Assembly (NCBI RefSeq): GCF_007280415.1
Contig: NZ_VKKU01000002.1
Span: 558,001-622,000 of the forward strand
Direction of reading: 5' to 3'
DNA from: Sphingorhabdus contaminans
GTDB taxonomy: Bacteria; Pseudomonadota; Alphaproteobacteria; Sphingomonadales; Sphingomonadaceae
Length of the DNA: 64,000 bases
The notes below the pieces were generated by a model. That model was not told the DNA's origin and did not search any database. It was given only the letters and a program-made list of their open reading frames with translations. The position numbers and the translations under genes were made by a program. The stretch's first letter is position 1. Each line of letters begins with the position of its first letter. Shown here one piece after another: positions 51,259 to 61,557 of this stretch.

Positions 51259-52386
51259 ATGAAAAGCCGATTCCAGTTTTCGATTTCCGCCACCAGCGGC
51301 AAGGCCCGCACCGGCACCATCCAGATGATGCGGGGCGAAATCCGCACGCCCGCCTTCATGCCCGTGGGCACCGCCGCAACGGTCAAGGCCATGCGCCCTG
51401 CCGAAGTGCGCGCAACCGGGGCCGACATCATTCTGGGCAACACCTATCATCTGATGCTGCGCCCGGGGGCCGAGCGCGTGGCGCGGCTGGGCGGGCTGCA
51501 TAAATTTTCCGGCTGGGACCGGCCGATCCTGACCGACAGCGGCGGCTATCAGGTGATGAGCCTGTCGGCCTTGCGCAAGATAACCGAAGAAGGCGTTGCC
51601 TTTTCGAGCCATCTCGACGGGTCGAAGCATATGCTGTCGCCCGAACGGTCGATGGAAATCCAGCGCCTTCTGGGTTCCGACATCGTCATGGCCTTTGACG
51701 AATGCCCCGCCAATGGTGTCAGCCGCGACGAGGCGATCAAGTCCATGGAATTGTCGATGCGCTGGGCAAAGCGGTCGCGCGATGCCTTTGATGCAGGGGG
51801 CGAGCATGCCGGGGTGGCCGCCCTGTTCGGTATCCAGCAAGGCTCCCTCGACGAGGAATTGCGCAAGCGGTCGGCCGATGCGCTGATCGATATCGGTTTT
51901 GACGGCTATGCCGTGGGCGGCCTTGCCGTGGGCGAAGGGCAGGAGGCGATGTTCGCCTGCCTCGACTATGCGCCGGACCAGTTGCCCGCCGACCGGCCAC
52001 GCTATCTGATGGGGGTGGGAAAGCCCGACGATCTGGTCGGCGCGGTCGAGCGGGGAATCGACATGTTCGACTGCGTCCTGCCGACCCGCAGCGGACGCAA
52101 TGGACAGGCCTTCACCCATTCCGGACCCATCAACATCCGCAATGCCAAATTTGCCGAGGACCAGGGCCCGATTGACGACCGTTGCACCTGCCCTGTCTGT
52201 GCCACATGGACACGGGCCTATGTGCACCATCTGATCCGGTCGGGCGAGATATTGGGCGCGATGCTGATGACGCAGCATAATCTGCATTATTACCAGATGC
52301 TGATGGCCGATATGCGCGGCGCCATTGCCGAAGACCGTTTTGCGGCCTTTGCCTCCGATTTCCGGCGGGACTATCTGGGCTCATGA
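51259..52386 (+). CDS. tgt: tRNA-guanine transglycosylase (queuine tRNA-ribosyltransferase)
   Basis: About 375 residues. Signatures are [26 protein letters not shown] (catalytic Asp region; Tyr replaces the usual Phe), [42 protein letters not shown] (nucleophile Asp) and the zinc site [19 protein letters not shown]. It exchanges guanine-34 for preQ1 in GUN anticodons. ATG 51259 is preferred over 51208; a clear ribosome binding site is lacking. The glnE start overlaps its stop (ATGA), so tgt and glnE are coupled. Confidence 0.95.
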   Translation: MKSRFQFSISATSGKARTGTIQMMRGEIRTPAFMPVGTAATVKAMRPAEVRATGADIILGNTYHLMLRPGAERVARLGGLHKFSGWDRPILTDSGGYQVMSLSALRKITEEGVAFSSHLDGSKHMLSPERSMEIQRLLGSDIVMAFDECPANGVSRDEAIKSMELSMRWAKRSRDAFDAGGEHAGVAALFGIQQGSLDEELRKRSADALIDIGFDGYAVGGLAVGEGQEAMFACLDYAPDQLPADRPRYLMGVGKPDDLVGAVERGIDMFDCVLPTRSGRNGQAFTHSGPINIRNAKFAEDQGPIDDRCTCPVCATWTRAYVHHLIRSGEILGAMLMTQHNLHYYQMLMADMRGAIAEDRFAAFASDFRRDYLGS

Positions 52387-55067
52387 CCGCGCTTCGCAAC
52401 GCCATCGACCGCGCATCGGCGAACAGCCCCTTTCTTTCGGGGCTGATGGAACGCAATGCCGACCTGATGGCGCTGATCGAGGCGGGCGATCTGGATGCCG
52501 CGCTGCACAGCGCACTGGCGCGCCAGTCGGAGAGTGTGGGCGCGACCCTGCGGCAACAACGGCAGGGCGTCGCGCTGGTCACGGCGCTGGCCGATCTGGC
52601 CGGCATCTGGGACCTGACCCGCGTCACCCGCATCCTTTCGGATTTTGCCGACCATGCGCTGGACGAGGCGATCGCGGCGGCCATTGAGGAACGCGTTCCC
52701 GGCGCCCCCAATCAGGGTTTTGCCGTCATCGCGCTCGGCAAACATGGCGGGCGGGAGCTTAACTATTCCTCCGACATAGATCCGATTTTCCTCTTTGACC
52801 CCCGCACGCTGCCGCACCGCGAACGGGATGATGTTGCCGAAGCTGCCGTCCGCTACGGGCGGCGCGTCATCGAATTGCTGTCGGCGCTCGATGCCGATGG
52901 CTATGTCTTCCGGGTCGACATGCGCCTGCGCCCCTCGCCCGAGGTCAGCCCCATCGTCCTGCCGGTCGAGGCCGCGATCAGCTATTATGAATCAAGCGCG
53001 CTCGCATGGGAGCAGGCGGCCTTCATCCGGTCGCGCGTCTGTGCCGGGGACCGGGCGCTCGGCGATTATTTCCTCAGCGCCATACAGCCGTTCATCTGGC
53101 GCAAATCGCTTGATTTCGGGCAGCTTAAAAACATCACAGCAATGACGGCGCAGATCCGCGACCATTATGCCAAGGGGCAGAAAATCGGCCTCGGCTATGA
53201 CCTGAAACGTGGCCATGGCGGCATAAGAGAATGCGAATTTTTCGCGCAAGCGCACCAGTTGATCCACGGTGGCCGCGACGTCGCGCTGCGCAATCCCGAC
53301 ACGCGCGAGGCTCTGGCCGCGCTGGCGGCTGCCGGCTGGATCAAGGCGGAGGAGGCCGAAGCCCTGGACGCCGCCTATGAACAGTTGCGGACGGTCGAAC
53401 ACCGCCTGCAAATGCACAGCGACCGGCAAACGCACAGCATTCCCGACAATCCCGAAACCGCCGATGCCGTCGCGCGGCTGCACGGGTTGGCCGACGCCGA
53501 CGCGCTCATCGCGCTTATCCGGCCCATCGCGACATCGGTTGCCGCAATCTACGACCGGATGGTGGACGCCAGCGGCAGCGACGGCCCGCGCATGGCCGAA
53601 GACGGTCTGCCGCTGGAGGAACAGCTCAGCGATCTGGGCTATGCCGACCCGGCGGCGGTGATGCAGCGCATGGCCCGCTGGCGCAGCGGCAATATCCGCG
53701 CCATCCGCAGCCCGTCGGCCCGCGACGCGTTCGAGGCGGTGCTGCCTGCCTTGCTGAAGGCGCTGGCCACCGCGCCCGATTCCGACCGGGCCATCGCCCG
53801 CTTCGACAATATGATCGAGGCGATGCCGAGCGCGATCAATGTGTTCCGCCTGCTGGAGGCACGGCCGGGGCTGCTGCAACTGGTTGCCGATATATTGAGC
53901 TACGCCCCCACACTCGCCGACGACCTCGGCCGGCAGAGCCGCTATCTCGACGCCCTGATCGACACCAGCGCCATGGATCTGCCGGGCGACGTCCCCGACC
54001 TTCTCGCCGCGATGCAGCGGCGGATTGGCGCGGCGGACTATCAGTCCACGCTGGATATCGTGCGCGATTATGTGGGCGAAAAGCGGTTCGCGCTGGGTGT
54101 GCAGCTGATCGAGGGGCGCAACGATGCCCTCGAAATCGCGCGCAGCTACGCCCATCTGGCCGAGGCGGCGTTACAGACCCTGACCACCGCCACCGTGGCT
54201 GAGTTTGAAAAGGCGCATGGCAAGGTTCCGGACAGCGAACTGGTCATCCTCGCGCTCGGGCGTCTGGGCGGCGAGGCGCTGACCCATGCGTCGGACCTTG
54301 ACCTCATCCTACTGTTCACCGGCGACCATCTCGCCGAATCCGACGGCCCGCGCCCGTTGGGGGCCACCCAATATTATAACCGTCTTGCCCAGCGCGTGAT
54401 CGCATCGTTGAGCGTGCCGACCGCATCGGGTGCTCTGTACGAAGTCGACACGCGCCTCAGGCCCTCGGGCGCCGATGGCTTGCTGTGCGCAACGGTCAAG
54501 AGCTTTGCCCAATATCAGCGCGAAAATGCTTGGGATTGGGAGCATATGGCCCTGACCCGCGCGCGCGTGCTGTTCGGGTCGGATGCCGCCCGCGCCGAGG
54601 TGGGTGCCATCATCGACGGCGTCCTGCGCACATCGCGCGACAATGCGAAAATCCTTGGCGACATTGCTGGCATGCGCCGTGACATGGCCGCGCACAAGCC
54701 GCCCAAGGGCGATCTGGATGTGAAGCTGCAGCCGGGCGGTCTGGTCGACATGGAATTCATCATCCACATCGTGCAACTGACCCGGCACGAAGGTCTGGTG
54801 CCGCAACTGGGCCCGGCGATCCGGATGCTGGTGACCGGCGGACATCTGCCGCCGGAATTTGCCGATGCCTACGGGTTGCTGGGGCGTTTGCTGGTGATGG
54901 TCCGGCTGATTGCCCCCGATTGCAACACCCCGCCGCCCGCGGCACAGATGCTGATCGCCAAAAGCCTGGGCTATGCGGACTGGGACGCGCTGACGTCTGC
55001 AATTAGGGATTATCGCGGGATTGTCATCGCTGAGTGGGAGCGCCTATTTGGCCCACGCGATTTTTGA
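52383..55067 (+). CDS. glnE: Bifunctional glutamine synthetase adenylyltransferase/deadenylase
   Basis: An 894-residue GlnE with two nucleotidyltransferase domains. The first (deadenylylation) has [20 protein letters not shown], the second (adenylylation) [20 protein letters not shown], both with the expected Gly-Gly and S-D-x-D metal residues. Helical linkers with [12 protein letters not shown] and [14 protein letters not shown] are typical. It controls glutamine synthetase by adding or removing AMP in response to PII. With gltBD and glnK-amtB it places three nitrogen-control loci within 30 kb. Confidence 0.96.
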   Translation: MTALRNAIDRASANSPFLSGLMERNADLMALIEAGDLDAALHSALARQSESVGATLRQQRQGVALVTALADLAGIWDLTRVTRILSDFADHALDEAIAAAIEERVPGAPNQGFAVIALGKHGGRELNYSSDIDPIFLFDPRTLPHRERDDVAEAAVRYGRRVIELLSALDADGYVFRVDMRLRPSPEVSPIVLPVEAAISYYESSALAWEQAAFIRSRVCAGDRALGDYFLSAIQPFIWRKSLDFGQLKNITAMTAQIRDHYAKGQKIGLGYDLKRGHGGIRECEFFAQAHQLIHGGRDVALRNPDTREALAALAAAGWIKAEEAEALDAAYEQLRTVEHRLQMHSDRQTHSIPDNPETADAVARLHGLADADALIALIRPIATSVAAIYDRMVDASGSDGPRMAEDGLPLEEQLSDLGYADPAAVMQRMARWRSGNIRAIRSPSARDAFEAVLPALLKALATAPDSDRAIARFDNMIEAMPSAINVFRLLEARPGLLQLVADILSYAPTLADDLGRQSRYLDALIDTSAMDLPGDVPDLLAAMQRRIGAADYQSTLDIVRDYVGEKRFALGVQLIEGRNDALEIARSYAHLAEAALQTLTTATVAEFEKAHGKVPDSELVILALGRLGGEALTHASDLDLILLFTGDHLAESDGPRPLGATQYYNRLAQRVIASLSVPTASGALYEVDTRLRPSGADGLLCATVKSFAQYQRENAWDWEHMALTRARVLFGSDAARAEVGAIIDGVLRTSRDNAKILGDIAGMRRDMAAHKPPKGDLDVKLQPGGLVDMEFIIHIVQLTRHEGLVPQLGPAIRMLVTGGHLPPEFADAYGLLGRLLVMVRLIAPDCNTPPPAAQMLIAKSLGYADWDALTSAIRDYRGIVIAEWERLFGPRDF

Positions 55068-55080
55068 AGGATAACCGAAA

Positions 55081-55542
55081 ATGACCGATGTAAACGACAC
55101 CCTTCCCGATGTGACGGTGCTGGACAGCGAAGGCGCCGCGCTGAACCTTGCGGCACTGAAAGGGCCTTTCGTGCTCTATTTCTATCCCAAGGCCGATACG
55201 CCGGGATGCACGAACGAGGCGAAGGACTTTACCGCGCTGGCATCCGAATTTGCGGCACTGGGCTGCCCTGTCTATGGCATGTCCAAGGACAAGCCGGCAA
55301 AGCTTGCCAAATTCGCCGCCAAATATGGCCTGAATGTCAGGCTGCTGTCGGACGAGGCCAGCGACGCGACCGAAAAGATGGGCGCATGGGTCGAAAAGTC
55401 GATGTACGGCAAAAGCTATATGGGCATTGACCGGTCGACCTATCTTGTCGGCAAGGACGGCAAGGTGAAACAGGTCTGGCGCAAGGTGAAGGTCAAGGAT
55501 CACGCCGCCGAAGTGCTGGCCGCGGCAAAGGCGCTTGGGTGA
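55081..55542 (+). CDS. bcp: Thioredoxin-dependent peroxiredoxin (Bcp/PrxQ type)
   Basis: A 153-residue peroxiredoxin. The peroxidatic site is FYPKADTPGCTNEAKDF with conserved Thr before Pro-Gly-Cys. E. coli Bcp has a resolving Cys five residues later; here that position is Lys, so any resolving thiol must come from elsewhere (another Cys is at GCPVYG) or from an outside partner. The C-terminal VWRKVKVKDHAAEVLA matches the family. It reduces hydroperoxides. The next gene starts inside its stop (GTGA overlap). Confidence 0.93.
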   Translation: MTDVNDTLPDVTVLDSEGAALNLAALKGPFVLYFYPKADTPGCTNEAKDFTALASEFAALGCPVYGMSKDKPAKLAKFAAKYGLNVRLLSDEASDATEKMGAWVEKSMYGKSYMGIDRSTYLVGKDGKVKQVWRKVKVKDHAAEVLAAAKALG

Positions 55543-56339
55543 ACGCACCAATCGCCAACCCTGTAACACTGGGCCAGGCCTGCCAATCCGTTCTGCTGAC
55601 CGCCGACCCTTATGCCAAGGTCATGGCGGCGCGGGCGGCGGCGCGGCAGTGGCGGCTGGGGCGGCTGGCGCACAGCTTTGATGTGCCGATGCCGGACACC
55701 CCGGCACGCCCCGAACATCCGCAGCTTCTCGCGCCCGGCATGATGCCCAAAAGGCGCAAGGGCGGAACCGAGGCCAACCGCATCGCGCTGTTGCACGCGC
55801 TGGCGCATATCGAATTTGTCGCGATTGATCTGGCCTTCGATCTGGTCGGCCGTTTTGGCGACCAATTCCCTGCCGCCTTTGCCGATGACTGGATGAAGGT
55901 CGGCGCGGACGAGGCCATGCATTTTGTGCTGCTCGACCGGCGGCTGCGGCAATTGGGCAGCCATTATGGCGCGCATCCCGCACATGACGGCCTGTGGGAA
56001 TCGGCGTACGAGACGCGCCACGACGTTCTTGCACGGCTCGCCGTCGTACCGATGGTATTGGAAGCACGGGGCCTCGATGTAACGCCGGTGACCATCACCC
56101 GGTTCGAATCGGCAGGTGATTCGGTGTCCGCAAAAATCCTGAATCGCATCTATAATGACGAGATTTCCCACGTTTTTGCCGGAACAAAATGGTTTGAGAC
56201 GGGTTGTTCCGAGCACAGAATCTTACCGAAAGATTACTGGAAATTGCTGGTAAACCGTCACTTTCGGGGGTCCGTTAAGCCCCCGTTCAACGACTCAGCG
56301 CGTTTGAGCGCCGGTTTATCCCGCGATTATTATGCATAG
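55539..56339 (+). CDS. DUF455 ferritin-like protein
   Basis: A 266-residue protein of the DUF455 family, with a four-helix di-iron-type core. The ligand-like residues are in RIALLHALAHIEFVAIDLAF, VGADEAMHFVLLDRRL and YNDEISHVFAGTKWF, giving E/H pairs on three helices. Family members resemble tRNA hydroxylase MiaE and ferritin-like oxygenases; the reaction is unknown. The GTG start overlaps the Bcp stop by four bases, which ties it to peroxide stress. Its C terminus (KPPFNDSARLSAGLSRDYYA) is well conserved in the family. Confidence 0.87.
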   Translation: MNAPIANPVTLGQACQSVLLTADPYAKVMAARAAARQWRLGRLAHSFDVPMPDTPARPEHPQLLAPGMMPKRRKGGTEANRIALLHALAHIEFVAIDLAFDLVGRFGDQFPAAFADDWMKVGADEAMHFVLLDRRLRQLGSHYGAHPAHDGLWESAYETRHDVLARLAVVPMVLEARGLDVTPVTITRFESAGDSVSAKILNRIYNDEISHVFAGTKWFETGCSEHRILPKDYWKLLVNRHFRGSVKPPFNDSARLSAGLSRDYYA

Positions 56340-56461
56340 GTTGCATTGCCCGGAACTCTCCGTCACCAATCCTTCACATAAGGGGTGGGCAGAAAAACTG
56401 CCTTGGTGAAACTTCGGGGCTGCGCAAAAGCGCGGGTCGCAACATAAGGTACTAAAACACT

Positions 56462-57190
56462 ATGGTTCGCAGCGCTTTGGCCAAAAGCCAATCACTGACC
56501 TTCAAAGTTGTTTCCGCGCTTGGCATCCTGGTCGCCGCTTCGGCAATGACCCCCGCTTACGCAAATTCGGCTGCCGCTTCTGATACCTTCCGCGTAAAGC
56601 CGGAAGATCTGAAAGCCAACCAGACCGCTCTTGGAACATCCGATCCCGAATTCCGCGCCCTCAACGACAGCTGGGGCCGCATCGTTGGCGCTTCGACAAA
56701 GGTCGAAGTTGCCGTTCCCTCGATCAACCCTGTCGAGGTCATGAAATTTTCGAGCGGCTTCGGTTACCGGAACGCTCCGACACGCGGCGCAAGCCGTAAC
56801 CACAAGGGCATCGACATCCCCGGTCCCGTTGGCACCCCCATTTATGCAACCGCCGATGGCGTCATCGGTCGTGCGCAGTGGGTGAGCGGCTATGGCAAAT
56901 ATGTCGAAATCAACCACGGCAATGCCGTTCAGACCCGCTACGGCCATTTGTCGGCGATGAATGTGACGCCGGGTCAGCGCATCCGCAAGGGTGACATCCT
57001 CGGTTATATGGGCTCCACGGGTCGCTCCACCGGCAGCCATCTGCACTATGAAGTGCGTATCGCAGGCGAAGCCATCAATCCAACCGCCTTCCTGTCGCCT
57101 GTGACAGTCGATCAGGCGAAATCAAACATCTTGCTTGCCAGCAAAACAACTGATAGCAACGCCATAGGCGGGCCAGCTGAAGACGAGTAA
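56462..57190 (+). CDS. Secreted M23 peptidoglycan peptidase
   Basis: A 242-residue protein with a signal peptide ending AYA before NSAAASD, and an M23 domain at about 95-215. All zinc and catalytic residues are present: HKGIDIPG (H and D), RYGHLSA and GSHLHYEVR. It lacks the coiled coil of the two other M23 proteins in the window, so it is a stand-alone LytM-type endopeptidase. It is preceded by a 122-base non-coding region and followed by a terminator. Confidence 0.92.
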   Translation: MVRSALAKSQSLTFKVVSALGILVAASAMTPAYANSAAASDTFRVKPEDLKANQTALGTSDPEFRALNDSWGRIVGASTKVEVAVPSINPVEVMKFSSGFGYRNAPTRGASRNHKGIDIPGPVGTPIYATADGVIGRAQWVSGYGKYVEINHGNAVQTRYGHLSAMNVTPGQRIRKGDILGYMGSTGRSTGSHLHYEVRIAGEAINPTAFLSPVTVDQAKSNILLASKTTDSNAIGGPAEDE

Positions 57191-57235
57191 GCTTACCGGC
57201 TAAACGCATCACCTTTGGGAGAGGGTGTAAATTTG

Positions 57236-57272
57236 GGGGCTGGCAAAGGAAACTCTGCCGCCCCTTTTCTTT
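57236..57272 (+). terminator. Intrinsic terminator after the secreted M23 gene
   Basis: GGGGC(T)GGCA pairs with TGCCGCCCC (57236-57245 with 57256-57264, one bulged T), followed by TTTTCTTT. Confidence 0.75.
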
Positions 57273-57290
57273 ATCTGCGGCACAGCCTAC

Positions 57291-57635
57291 ATGGGGTGTA
57301 TGTCTGAAACGCCTGCCATATCCATGACCGATAACGCCGCCCGCCGGGTGGCCGAAATTGCCGTCAAGCTCGGCAAACCGCCCATTTTGCGTCTGTCGGT
57401 GGAAGGTGGCGGCTGCTCCGGCTTCCAATATCGCTTCGGTCTTGCTGAAACGGTCGAGGCGGATGATATCCGGACCGACGGAACCGGCGCATCACTGGTG
57501 GTCGATCCCATCAGCCTGGATCTGGTGCGCGGCTCGGCGATCGACTTTGTCGAATCGCTCGGCGGCAAATCTTTTCAGGTCACCAATCCGCAGGCGCAGG
57601 CCGGATGCGGATGCGGTTCCAGCTTTTCGGTCTAG
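57291..57635 (+). CDS. erpA: A-type iron-sulfur cluster carrier (ErpA/IscA family)
   Basis: A 114-residue HesB/IscA protein. The three conserved cysteines are in EGGGCSGFQYRF and AGCGCGSSFSV, with the loop between them typical of the family. It hands [4Fe-4S] or [2Fe-2S] clusters to target proteins. ErpA is chosen over IscA from the ending CGCGSSF and the lack of an isc operon nearby; either name would be defensible. ATG 57291 and ATG 57300 are both possible. Confidence 0.9.
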   Translation: MGCMSETPAISMTDNAARRVAEIAVKLGKPPILRLSVEGGGCSGFQYRFGLAETVEADDIRTDGTGASLVVDPISLDLVRGSAIDFVESLGGKSFQVTNPQAQAGCGCGSSFSV

Positions 57636-57740
57636 GCCGTGAACGCATAAAACCACCGCTGCGGCACAGAACCGCATGCAAAATTTCCAATCACCCCAGA
57701 TGTGCTCTGGCGCTTCGGACCAACTGCGCTAAAACGGGCT

Positions 57741-58514
57741 ATGCGTATCGCGACTTACAACATCAATGGTGTCAAGGCCCGGCTGCCGCGTTTGCTGGAA
57801 TGGCTGGACGAAACCAAACCCGACATTGCCTGCCTGCAAGAGGTGAAATCGCAAGACGACGGCTTTCCGGTCGGCGAATTTGAACGCGCGGGCTATGGTG
57901 CGATCTGGCACGGGCAGAAATCCTTTAACGGCGTCGCCATCCTTGCCCGCAACGCCAAGCCTGTCGAGGCGCAGCGCGCACTGCCCGGCGATCCCGAGGA
58001 TGAACATGCCCGATATCTGGAGGCTGATGTTTTCGGGCTGCGCGTCGCCAGCATCTATCTGCCCAATGGCAATCCGCAACCGGGGCCCAAATTCGATTAC
58101 AAGCTGAAATGGATGCAGCGCCTGCGGGCGCGCGCAGCCGAGTTGATGGCGGCGGAGATACCGGCCGTGCTGGCGGGCGACTATAATGTCATCCCGACGC
58201 CCAAGGATATCTGGTCGGCTTCCGCCATGCTGGACGATGCCCTGCGCCAGCCGGAAAGCATTGCAGCCTACCGCACATTGCTCGCCGAAGGATGGACGGA
58301 CGCGCTGGCCACACATTATCCGCAAGGGGGTGTGTGGACCTATTGGGATTTCCAGGCCGGTGCCTGGCAACGCGACCATGGTTTCCGGATCGACCATCTG
58401 CTGCTCAGCCCGGTCGTGGCCGACCGGCTGATCGCGTGCGGCGTGGATAAGGACCATCGCGGCCGCGAAAAGGCGAGCGACCACGCGCCGACATGGATCG
58501 AACTGGCCGCGTAA
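57741..58514 (+). CDS. xthA: Exodeoxyribonuclease III
   Basis: About 257 residues of the EEP family, AP-endonuclease branch. Motifs are RIATYNINGVKARL (metal), IACLQEVKSQDDGFP (catalytic Glu), SIYLPNGNPQPGPKFDYKLK, AGDYNVIPTPKD, WTYWDFQAGAWQRDHGFRIDHLL and KASDHAPTWIEL. It repairs abasic sites and blocked 3' ends after oxidative damage. ATG 57741 is used because the reading from 57702 adds an atypical tail. No clear neighbour. Confidence 0.93.
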   Translation: MRIATYNINGVKARLPRLLEWLDETKPDIACLQEVKSQDDGFPVGEFERAGYGAIWHGQKSFNGVAILARNAKPVEAQRALPGDPEDEHARYLEADVFGLRVASIYLPNGNPQPGPKFDYKLKWMQRLRARAAELMAAEIPAVLAGDYNVIPTPKDIWSASAMLDDALRQPESIAAYRTLLAEGWTDALATHYPQGGVWTYWDFQAGAWQRDHGFRIDHLLLSPVVADRLIACGVDKDHRGREKASDHAPTWIELAA

Positions 58515-58522
58515 TTTAGTAT

Positions 58523-58538
58523 TGTAGCAGTCGCTACA
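58523..58538. promoter_or_regulatory. Palindromic operator TGTAGC-N4-GCTACA
   Basis: A perfect 6+6 inverted repeat TGTAGCAGTCGCTACA between xthA and the small membrane operon, about 41 bases before the latter's start. It has the size of a TetR-family operator; the TetR gene at 59.3-59.9 kb lies convergent at the end of the operon. Confidence 0.6.
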
Positions 58539-58578
58539 TTTTGTTAGACAGCATCCGACCGGCGGAAGGATGCTTCGT

Positions 58579-58992
58579 ATGAATGACAGCCAGACCAATC
58601 GAATAGGACTGACCCAACGCCAGACGCTGTTGCTGGTTGCCACCGGTGCGGCTCTCTGGTTCGTGGCTGCTGTGCTTTTACGCATCATTGCCCCGATGGG
58701 CGCGCTTGAAGGGACAATGCGTGGTGTCAGCTATGCGTTAGTTATTCCCGGCACCTTACCCTTTGTCTTTCTCACCAGATGGATTGCGCGCCTGCGCGAC
58801 GACCAGATGGGGATTGGCATTGCCTTAGCGACTATGACCGCGTTGCTGATCGACGGTATCGTCGTTGCCTGGTTCCCTGCGGTTTATGGGGGGCATCTGC
58901 CGCAGGTGACCAACTGCGCGGCCATCATATTGTGGGGCGCTGGTGTCGCCATTCTGCTGGGTTTTTTCATGAACAAGGGAGCACTAAAATGA
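58579..58992 (+). CDS. Small integral membrane protein (DUF5367-like)
   Basis: About 137 residues with four hydrophobic helices (LLLVATGAALWFVAAVLL; YALVIPGTLPFVFLTRW; GIGIALATMTALLIDGIVVAW; NCAAIILWGAGVAILLGFFM). It resembles the DUF5367 family, but I am not certain. ATG 58579 is used because GGAAGG lies nine bases upstream; ATG 58570 directly abuts that site. The stop overlaps the next gene's ATG by four bases. Expression is probably controlled by the upstream palindrome. Confidence 0.7.
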   Translation: MNDSQTNRIGLTQRQTLLLVATGAALWFVAAVLLRIIAPMGALEGTMRGVSYALVIPGTLPFVFLTRWIARLRDDQMGIGIALATMTALLIDGIVVAWFPAVYGGHLPQVTNCAAIILWGAGVAILLGFFMNKGALK

Positions 58993-59333
58993 CGCTGTTT
59001 CGGCTTTTACTTATGACCATCATCACGGTTGTCGGTGTCTATACCGTCTTCGTCGTTGCCGATCATGGTCTGGACCTGTTGCCCATCTTCTTCGGCGACA
59101 TCGCCAAGATGGAATGGCCCGGCCAGTTCAACATGGACTTTTTTGCTTTCCTGACGCTCGGCGCGACATGGATCATGTGGCGGCACCATTTCTCGCTTGC
59201 CGGCATTGCTCTCGGCTTTTGCGTATTCGCAGGCGGCGCGCCTTATCTCAGCATCTATCTACTGGTGGCGAGCTTTCAGGCCAACGGAGATGTAAAGGAA
59301 ATGCTGCTCGGCAAACGCCGCGCTGCGGCCTGA
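58989..59333 (+). CDS. Small integral membrane protein of unknown family
   Basis: A 114-residue protein with three or four hydrophobic segments (LFRLLLMTIITVVGVYTVFV; FFAFLTLGATWIMW; LAGIALGFCVFAGGAPYLSI) and a short basic C terminus (GKRRAAA). I do not recognise the family. It overlaps the preceding membrane gene by four bases and its stop is two bases from the stop of the convergent TetR gene, so the three genes form one locus. Confidence 0.72.
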   Translation: MTLFRLLLMTIITVVGVYTVFVVADHGLDLLPIFFGDIAKMEWPGQFNMDFFAFLTLGATWIMWRHHFSLAGIALGFCVFAGGAPYLSIYLLVASFQANGDVKEMLLGKRRAAA

Positions 59334-59335
59334 CC

Positions 59336-59902
59336 TTACAACGCCCTGGCGTTGATATCATCAAGGCCGAGGCTTTTCAGCAAAAGCATGCCTTCAATCG
59401 TGACGAGCAGACGCGCCGCATCGACGTCGCGCTGCTCCTCGCTTTCGGACAGAAGCTGCGCCTTGCCCCATTCGTAAAAGCCGCGACCAATCTGTTCGCC
59501 CACGGCGCGGAAAAAAGAGTCGCCCATCGCGGCGCGCGAGGCAACCTCCAGCCAGATCCGCATATAGGGCCATAATTCGTCGACAAAGAGCATGGCAGCC
59601 AGATTGGCGCGCAACGTTTCGACAGGGACGGGAACCGACGCGGTCCGTTCCCCCAATTTCGTGACCAGCCGGGCGGAGATTTCCTCCAATATGGCCGTAA
59701 TGATCTCCGCCTTGTCGGCAAAATAATAGAGCAGCATCCGGTCGCTCGTCCCCGCCGCCTTGGCCAGCGGGCGCAGGCTCGCCGCCGACAGCCCTTCGGC
59801 AAGGACATGCTCGGTAAGGCGCTGGATGATTTCCTGGCGGCGGGAGTCGGGCTTTTTCACAGGCGCACCATAAGGGCGGCGTAACCAACCCCGCAAGCGC
59901 AT
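59336..59902 (-). CDS. TetR-family transcriptional regulator
   Basis: A 188-residue TetR protein. The N-terminal helix-turn-helix is [45 protein letters not shown], a typical arrangement with FADK after the recognition helix. The C-terminal ligand domain is helical and unremarkable ([20 protein letters not shown]). A GTG at 59860 would trim 14 residues. The gene is convergent with the two membrane-protein genes, and a TGTAGC-N4-GCTACA palindrome stands before them, so repression of that operon is likely. Confidence 0.87.
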   Translation of the reverse strand: MRLRGWLRRPYGAPVKKPDSRRQEIIQRLTEHVLAEGLSAASLRPLAKAAGTSDRMLLYYFADKAEIITAILEEISARLVTKLGERTASVPVPVETLRANLAAMLFVDELWPYMRIWLEVASRAAMGDSFFRAVGEQIGRGFYEWGKAQLLSESEEQRDVDAARLLVTIEGMLLLKSLGLDDINARAL

Positions 59903-59997
59903 TTAGGAAATCCGGCCAAGGCACGGCTCTGCAAATAGTTTGCCGCCGCCGCTGCGCCGATATGGACAGCGGCGGCGGTTATGCCTATCGGCTGGTC

Positions 59998-61557
59998 ATG
60001 TCGATTCAGCCATCAGATTCCATCCTCATCATCGATTTCGGGTCGCAGGTGACCCAGCTCATAGCCCGCCGCGTGCGCGAGGCCGGGGTCTATAGCGAAA
60101 TCGCCCCCTTCAACGCGGCGCAGGCGGCTTTTGACCGTATGCAGCCCAAGGGCATCATCCTGTCGGGCGGCCCTGCCTCCACCACCGAGGCGGGCTCCCC
60201 CCGCGCGCCGCAATGCGTTTTTGACAGCGGCCTTCCGATATTGGGCATCTGCTATGGCCAGCAGACCATGATGATGCAGCTCGGCGGCCATGTGACGGGC
60301 GGCGAGGGCGGCGAATTCGGCCGCGCCTTTATCGAGGTTGAAAAGCCCTGCACCCTGTTCGACGGCCTTTGGGGCGAGGGCGAAAAGCATCAGGTGTGGA
60401 TGAGCCATGGCGACAAGGTGACAAGCCTTGCCCCCGGCTTCGAAGTCGTCGCCACCAGCGACGGCGCGCCCTATGCCTTTATCGCCGACGAGGCACGGCG
60501 CTATTACGGCATCCAGTTCCACCCCGAAGTCGTGCACACCCCCGATGGCGCAAAGCTGATTTCCAACTTCGTGCATCAGGTCTGCGGCCTTGCCGGCGAC
60601 TGGACCATGGCCGAATTCCGCGCCACCAAGATCGCCGAGATCCGCGCCCAGGTCGGCTCCGGCCGCGTCATTTGCGGCCTGTCGGGTGGCGTTGATTCCT
60701 CTGTCGCCGCGATCCTGATCCACGAGGCGATCGGCGACCAGCTTACGTGCGTCTTTGTCGACCACGGCCTGCTGCGCATGAACGAACGCGAACAGGTCGA
60801 AACGCTGTTCCGTGACCACTATAATATCCCGCTCGTCGTAGTCGATGCCGAGGCGCGCTTCATGGCGGGCCTTGCGGGCGTCACCGACCCTGAGAAGAAG
60901 CGCAAGTTCATCGGCGCGGAATTCATCAATGTGTTTGAGGAAGAAGCGAAGAAGATCGGCGGCGCAGACTTCCTCGCGCAGGGCACGCTCTACCCCGATG
61001 TGATCGAAAGCGTATCCTTCACCGGCGGGCCTTCGGTTACGATCAAGAGCCACCACAATGTCGGCGGCCTGCCCGCGCGCATGAATATGAAGCTGGTCGA
61101 ACCGTTGCGCGAACTGTTCAAGGACGAGGTCCGCGCTCTGGGCCGCGAACTCGGCCTCAACGACCTGTTCGTCGGCCGCCATCCCTTCCCCGGCCCCGGC
61201 CTTGCCATCCGCATACCGGGCGAAGTCACCAAGGAACGCTGCGACATCCTGCGCAAGGCGGACGCGGTCTATCTCGAGGAAATCCGCAACGCCGGTCTCT
61301 ACGACGCCATCTGGCAGGCCTTTGCCGTATTGCTGCCCGTCCGCACCGTCGGCGTGATGGGCGACGGGCGGACCTATGACAATGTCTGCGCCCTGCGCGC
61401 CGTCACCAGCACCGACGGCATGACCGCCGACATATACCCGTTCGACAGCGCCTTTTTGAGCCGCGTGTCCACGCGCATCATCAACGAGGTCAAGGGCATC
61501 AACCGCGTCGTCTACGACTATACATCAAAGCCCCCGGGCACGATCGAATGGGAATAG
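59998..61557 (+). CDS. guaA: GMP synthase (glutamine-hydrolysing)
   Basis: About 519 residues. The N-terminal class I glutaminase has [29 protein letters not shown] and the catalytic Cys in [13 protein letters not shown], with HPEV at the end. The ATP pyrophosphatase domain has [15 protein letters not shown], and the C-terminal dimerisation domain contains [15 protein letters not shown] and ends in KPPGTIEWE as in other GuaA. It converts XMP to GMP. ATG 59998 gives the normal length; the reading from 59962 adds a non-conserved tail. The next gene's ATG lies inside its last codons. Confidence 0.96.
   Translation: MSIQPSDSILIIDFGSQVTQLIARRVREAGVYSEIAPFNAAQAAFDRMQPKGIILSGGPASTTEAGSPRAPQCVFDSGLPILGICYGQQTMMMQLGGHVTGGEGGEFGRAFIEVEKPCTLFDGLWGEGEKHQVWMSHGDKVTSLAPGFEVVATSDGAPYAFIADEARRYYGIQFHPEVVHTPDGAKLISNFVHQVCGLAGDWTMAEFRATKIAEIRAQVGSGRVICGLSGGVDSSVAAILIHEAIGDQLTCVFVDHGLLRMNEREQVETLFRDHYNIPLVVVDAEARFMAGLAGVTDPEKKRKFIGAEFINVFEEEAKKIGGADFLAQGTLYPDVIESVSFTGGPSVTIKSHHNVGGLPARMNMKLVEPLRELFKDEVRALGRELGLNDLFVGRHPFPGPGLAIRIPGEVTKERCDILRKADAVYLEEIRNAGLYDAIWQAFAVLLPVRTVGVMGDGRTYDNVCALRAVTSTDGMTADIYPFDSAFLSRVSTRIINEVKGINRVVYDYTSKPPGTIEWE

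Noticed and set aside
51142-52287. N-terminal extension of tldD by about 380 residues
   Set aside because: The extension is antisense to tgt, and known TldD proteins begin near the ATG at 51141.
56101-56110. tRNA T-loop-like GGTTCGAATC
   Set aside because: It lies inside the DUF455 coding sequence and no acceptor stem, D-loop or anticodon arm surrounds it.
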